From the NCBI GenBank assembly GCA_036787895.1, contig DAIQOK010000007.1, positions 80,920 through 144,919 of the forward strand: a stretch of 64,000 bases of DNA. Reading direction: 5' to 3'. The notes beneath the pieces are model-generated. The model was not told the origin of the DNA and did not search any database. It saw only the letters and a list, made by a program, of their open reading frames with translations. How positions within the stretch are numbered: the stretch's first letter is position 1; the number at the start of each line of letters is the position of its first letter. A program made the translations under genes and the position numbers. This document shows positions 60,633 to 64,000 of this stretch, one piece after another. Origin of the DNA: UBA7662 sp036787895 (GTDB lineage: Bacteria > Bacteroidota > Bacteroidia > UBA7662).

Positions 60633-61920
60633 CTGCTTCTGTCGAAAGCGATTTAAGTGTTGTCAATATCATCAAACCACACAATAAGATAAAAATTCCG
60701 AAAATTAGATAGCCAAAGCGGATATTGTTGCCAATGTGAAACCAGGACAAAGCAAATAAACCAATAAACAAACTCCGCATTAAAGTATCAGCAACCTTAA
60801 AAAACGATAATAGCCGGCCAATCATTTGATTGGGGACATGCGCAAAAAGATAACTCACCCGCAAAATGCGCACGCCGGTATTGGCATAACCAAACAACAG
60901 CGAAAACAAATAGAGATACCAAACCTGCTTACTCCAGGTACAACCTAAAAAAATTAATCCGGTAATCACAAACAATAAACTCACCGCCGCTACCGGTTGC
61001 CAGGCCGAAAACAAACGGCGGGTAATCACGCCCGACAACAAAGCGCCGGTAGCGAACCAAATGCTGGCTGATGCATAAATATCTGCCGAACCCTGTAATT
61101 GTGTTCGCACATATTCCGGCAGCAAGATTTTATCTTCTACCATTACACTTACAAATAAACCATAGCTCAGCACCCCAAACAAAAGCAACATAGGCCGAGC
61201 CTGGAGATAGGCAAAACCTGAGCGAATCCGCTGCCAGGCAGAGCCCGTTTCCAGTTCCCGTATTAGTTGTGGCCGGTAACGTATAAAGCTGATACACATC
61301 AATGCTACGAAATAAGTGATGCCGTCGAGCAGAAAAATGTCTGCTAACGACCAGGCTGGAATGGCAAAAGGAAGCTCCAGCCGAAAGCCCATTACATTGA
61401 CCAACTCCCCGTCGACTGTTCCTTTCAATAAAACTGCAGCCAACGCGCCCGACAATACACTCGTCGCCTGCCCCTGAATTTCAAGATAACTGACCACTTT
61501 GGCGTAGCGACCCCTATCGGTTATTTCCTGAGCAAACGCATACAAAGCGGGATAATGCAAATTAAAATTGAGCACTGTAATAGCCATAACTACCAGTGCA
61601 GGAACAAACTGGTTCACTCCGGCTTGCCCGCTCCAAGCAGCCATCGACAGCACTACTACCCCAGAAATCAGGCATAACAGTCTGAATAATTGACGCCTAT
61701 TGTGTTTATCGATAAGTGAACCGGCATAAATTACCCAAAACATGCTCACCAGCGTAAGTGCACCATAAAACAGGCTAAACACTTCTGGTTTGCGTATAAT
61801 ATCGATGAAATACCAGGGAATAGCAATCATGCTAATGCCTTGTGCCGCACCCGAAACCGTATTAGCCAGAAAGAGCCAGATCAGGGCTTGTTTGTTCTCA
61901 AAGCGGCTGGTATTTTTCAC
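60622..61920 (-). CDS. MFS transporter
   Basis: The 432-residue protein has 12 predicted membrane helices and the major facilitator loop motif GSLIDKHNRRQLFRL (near residue 68) between helices 2 and 3, with an EntS-like MFS_3 appearance. The substrate cannot be told; homologues export siderophores, macrolides or small peptides. It is divergent from recX (21 bp between starts) and overlaps the murF-alr gene by 11 bp on the same strand. Confidence 0.88.
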   Translation of the reverse strand: MKNTSRFENKQALIWLFLANTVSGAAQGISMIAIPWYFIDIIRKPEVFSLFYGALTLVSMFWVIYAGSLIDKHNRRQLFRLLCLISGVVVLSMAAWSGQAGVNQFVPALVVMAITVLNFNLHYPALYAFAQEITDRGRYAKVVSYLEIQGQATSVLSGALAAVLLKGTVDGELVNVMGFRLELPFAIPAWSLADIFLLDGITYFVALMCISFIRYRPQLIRELETGSAWQRIRSGFAYLQARPMLLLFGVLSYGLFVSVMVEDKILLPEYVRTQLQGSADIYASASIWFATGALLSGVITRRLFSAWQPVAAVSLLFVITGLIFLGCTWSKQVWYLYLFSLLFGYANTGVRILRVSYLFAHVPNQMIGRLLSFFKVADTLMRSLFIGLFALSWFHIGNNIRFGYLIFGIFILLCGLMILTTLKSLSTEADAP

Positions 61921-61941
61921 GTCTCGAAACTACAACCAAAA

Positions 61942-62424
61942 ATGCGCTCCAAAGCCGCTCCCCCCGACGATATTCAATTACTCGAAATGCTTCGGTCGTA
62001 CTGCGCTTATCAGGAGCGCTGTCATAGTGAGCTGAAGACAAAAATGGACCGGCTGAAAATTCCCGCTTACAAACAAGCCAATTTTGTAGCTGCACTTATC
62101 AATGAAAACTTCCTCAATGAAGAGCGTTTTGCCAAATTATATGCCGTGAGCAAACTCCGCCAAAAACATTGGGGCAAACGCCGAATTTCACAGGCTTTAT
62201 TCGAAAAACGTATATCCGACTACTGCCAAAAGGTCGCGTTGAAAGCTATTGACGAGGGAGAATACAATGAAATCTTACAACAAACAGCCAAAAAAAAGGC
62301 TGCCTCCATCACGGAGGCAGACCCTTGGCTACGTAAAAACAAATTGGCCGAATACCTCATCCGCAAAGGATTTGAACCAGAAATAGTCTGGCCAGTCGTT
62401 ATAGCGCTGGTTCAGGCGGACTGA
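61942..62424 (+). CDS. recX: Regulatory protein RecX
   Basis: The 160-residue protein belongs to RecX, which binds inside the RecA filament groove and restrains its activity. It has the three-helix repeats of the family: RSYCAYQERCHSELKTKMD, FLNEERFAKLYAVSKLRQKHWGKRRI and KLAEYLIRKGFEPEIVWPV. The ATG at 61942 is preferred over an upstream in-frame start within the MFS gene. recA is not in the window. The last 26 bp overlap the end of the convergent TonB-receptor gene. Confidence 0.9.
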   Translation: MRSKAAPPDDIQLLEMLRSYCAYQERCHSELKTKMDRLKIPAYKQANFVAALINENFLNEERFAKLYAVSKLRQKHWGKRRISQALFEKRISDYCQKVALKAIDEGEYNEILQQTAKKKAASITEADPWLRKNKLAEYLIRKGFEPEIVWPVVIALVQAD

Positions 62425-64000
62425 TTCTCCAACGGAAACCCAGGTAGATCATCCGCTCAATGGCCGGCCCCCAGACCAAAGAAGCATCAAAATAGGGCGA
62501 ATATGGGTCGTTGGCAGAATTCACCAACTGCTGCTGTCGAAAATCGCCTACATTCTCCAACCCAACGTATACATCCCATTGGCCCAGTTTTTTGCTGATT
62601 TGTGCATTCATCAACACAAAGGCTGGCGACTGCTCCGGAAAACGAAAGATCTCTGGGTTAGCGAGTGTAGAGGGCAATCGTTTGGTGCTAAACCATTGTA
62701 CCGTATAATCAAACGACCAGTCGTTGCGCGTTTTATAGCCCACATTGGCAAACAACCGATGAGGTGAAACAAGCGGCTTACTTAAAAAGCCGGTAGCATA
62801 ATCTGTGCGCACATCCAACCAACGATAAGCAAAGCGGACATCCATCCTCCGCATCGGCTGATAATTCAACTCTGCCTGAAAGCTGTTGCTAAAAGAACGG
62901 CCATTCAGATTGTAAATCAACAGTTGCTGCGGCGAAAAATCATAATCGGCTACCACCTGATTCTCAAAACGAGTGTGGTAGTAATCAACCGACAGATAAC
63001 CATCCCGACGAGCTAATTTAAAGGCATGCGTGAAATTAAGGCCATAATTCCAGGCAATTTCCGGGTTCAAACCAAAGCCAATGTAATTTTCAGCCCGAAT
63101 ATCCAGCAAACGGCTACTTACCAAGCCCCCCAGGTTCTCCATCAACACATTGGCTACCCGATAACCCCTACCCGCCGAAGCACGAACCGCTGTATTTTCG
63201 GTGATATCATATTTGGCATGAATACGCGGTGTGAAAAAGCTACCATAGAGATTGTGAAAATCATAACGCAAACCACTCACCACACTCCAGCGCGACCGCA
63301 TATACGTTAACTCATAAAACATTCCCGGGACCTGTTCGCTTCGCTGGTATTGCACTGCGCGATACGATTCATCGTAAATATCCGTCAACCAGCTAAATCC
63401 TGCCCGGTATTTCCAGTCGGTTGTGCCCAAAATATCCTGATAAATGAGATTGGCATACAAGGTTTGCTGTTGACCGCTGTAATTATTCAGGCCAAAATAA
63501 CCCGAGGAGCGTTGATCCAACAATTTCAGTTGTATTCCTATGCTACGGTAACGCGCCATAGGAAACAGATAGCCTAATTTACCATCGGCCGAATACCGCT
63601 GTAGCCGCATGCCGGTTCCATAAGCTGATGTTGACGTTCTTTCGCTGCCCGGATCAAAGTCGAGTTGACCACCTATACGCTCGTCGCTTAAAGCCTGAAC
63701 GCTAAACTGACCAATAATACCCTGGCTATTGTCGTATTTCCAGCGGTTGATGATGTTCCATTGGCTGCCTGTAGGCAGGTCGAGAAAACCGTCGGCGTTC
63801 ACATCATTTTTCAGTTTGGTGAGATTGCCATGTAGCAGGAATGCCGTGCTCCATTGGTTGTTGAGCCGGTGACGACTATACCAATTTCCTTCGGAACGAC
63901 CCATTTGGTTCAGGTAACCGTTGGCAAAAACATAGTCGCCGGTATCCGGTTTTTTTATCTCCACGTTCAATTGGCCGGATATGCTTTCATAGCCATTGAC
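62399..64000 (-). CDS. TonB-dependent receptor, N-terminal part outside the window
   Basis: The frame remains open to the window edge, giving at least 533 residues. The first residues seen (NGYESISGQLNVEIKKP) are the end of the plug domain. The rest is a beta-barrel with many aromatic-rich strands (SVDYYHTRFENQVVADYDF, FAYRWLDVRTDY, SFDYTVQWFSTKRLP) and a typical aromatic end, LGFRWRISPPEPAL. Segments such as YVGLENVGDFRQQQLV and DASLVWGPAIERMIYLGFRW suggest a siderophore- or copper-type receptor (FepA/OprC-like barrel end), but the substrate is not determined. Confidence 0.9.
   Translation of the reverse strand, partial: VNGYESISGQLNVEIKKPDTGDYVFANGYLNQMGRSEGNWYSRHRLNNQWSTAFLLHGNLTKLKNDVNADGFLDLPTGSQWNIINRWKYDNSQGIIGQFSVQALSDERIGGQLDFDPGSERTSTSAYGTGMRLQRYSADGKLGYLFPMARYRSIGIQLKLLDQRSSGYFGLNNYSGQQQTLYANLIYQDILGTTDWKYRAGFSWLTDIYDESYRAVQYQRSEQVPGMFYELTYMRSRWSVVSGLRYDFHNLYGSFFTPRIHAKYDITENTAVRASAGRGYRVANVLMENLGGLVSSRLLDIRAENYIGFGLNPEIAWNYGLNFTHAFKLARRDGYLSVDYYHTRFENQVVADYDFSPQQLLIYNLNGRSFSNSFQAELNYQPMRRMDVRFAYRWLDVRTDYATGFLSKPLVSPHRLFANVGYKTRNDWSFDYTVQWFSTKRLPSTLANPEIFRFPEQSPAFVLMNAQISKKLGQWDVYVGLENVGDFRQQQLVNSANDPYSPYFDASLVWGPAIERMIYLGFRWRISPPEPAL

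Overview
The window is ordinary chromosome from a member of the Bacteroidota. The evidence is six proteins ending in a type IX secretion (T9SS) sorting domain, two TonB-dependent receptors (one running off the window end), a MurF-alanine racemase fusion, an E1 alpha/beta dehydrogenase fusion, a short CarB without the C-terminal allosteric domain, and several promoters of the Bacteroidota type (TTTG or TTG, about 20 bp, then TAnnTTTG). A free-living, probably carotenoid-making lineage near Saprospirales or Chitinophagales would fit, but the order is an inference. I see no prophage, CRISPR array, insertion sequence, rRNA or tRNA.

Layout. 1-9.9 kb: the 3' part of an amidohydrolase, a PQQ-type sugar dehydrogenase, a compact metal-uptake locus made of two fusion proteins with its own operator, a 2-oxoglutarate oxygenase coupled to a ChrA-like transporter, then kbl and pdxJ. 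10.1-13.0 kb: gcvP. 13.2-19.4 kb: three tandem paralogous secreted proteins with T9SS tails. 20.5-24.5 kb: rplM-rpsI-rpsB, tsf and pyrH-frr, divided by terminators. 24.5-29.0 kb: an ORF6N protein and the operon penicillin acylase, small membrane protein, crtY. 29.1-34.8 kb: TonB receptor, secreted hydrolase-like protein and secreted N-formylglutamate-amidohydrolase-like protein. 34.8-40.0 kb (minus): metK with a SAM-II riboswitch, an M28 peptidase and an E1 fusion. 40.1-45.0 kb: Rrf2 regulator-trmB, a TrpF-like protein, an alkyltransferase-like protein overlapping an AlbA_2 protein, a DUF4143 ATPase behind four 23-bp repeats, and small unknown genes. 45.1-50 kb: carB and a two-component system. 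50-58.1 kb: envelope and polysaccharide genes including gmd and fcl for GDP-L-fucose. 58.2-64 kb: murF-alr, an MFS transporter, recX and the 3' part of a TonB receptor.

The most interesting systems are these. (1) The metal locus 2419-5702: a binding protein fused through one membrane helix to its ATPase, and a permease fused to a DtxR/MntR repressor whose metal ligands look intact, with three regularly spaced half-sites in front of the operon. It resembles chlamydial YtgCR but is more compacted. (2) metK: a SAM-II riboswitch whose ribosome-binding region faces a 16-codon upstream ORF, not metK itself, suggesting relay by translational coupling. (3) Four tandem 23-bp repeats, the last of which supplies the -33 box of the DUF4143 ATPase promoter. 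Smaller points are a hydrolase-fold secreted protein lacking its serine, a perfect 27-nt palindrome inside the ORF6N gene, and a Rrf2 promoter with a palindrome between its two boxes.
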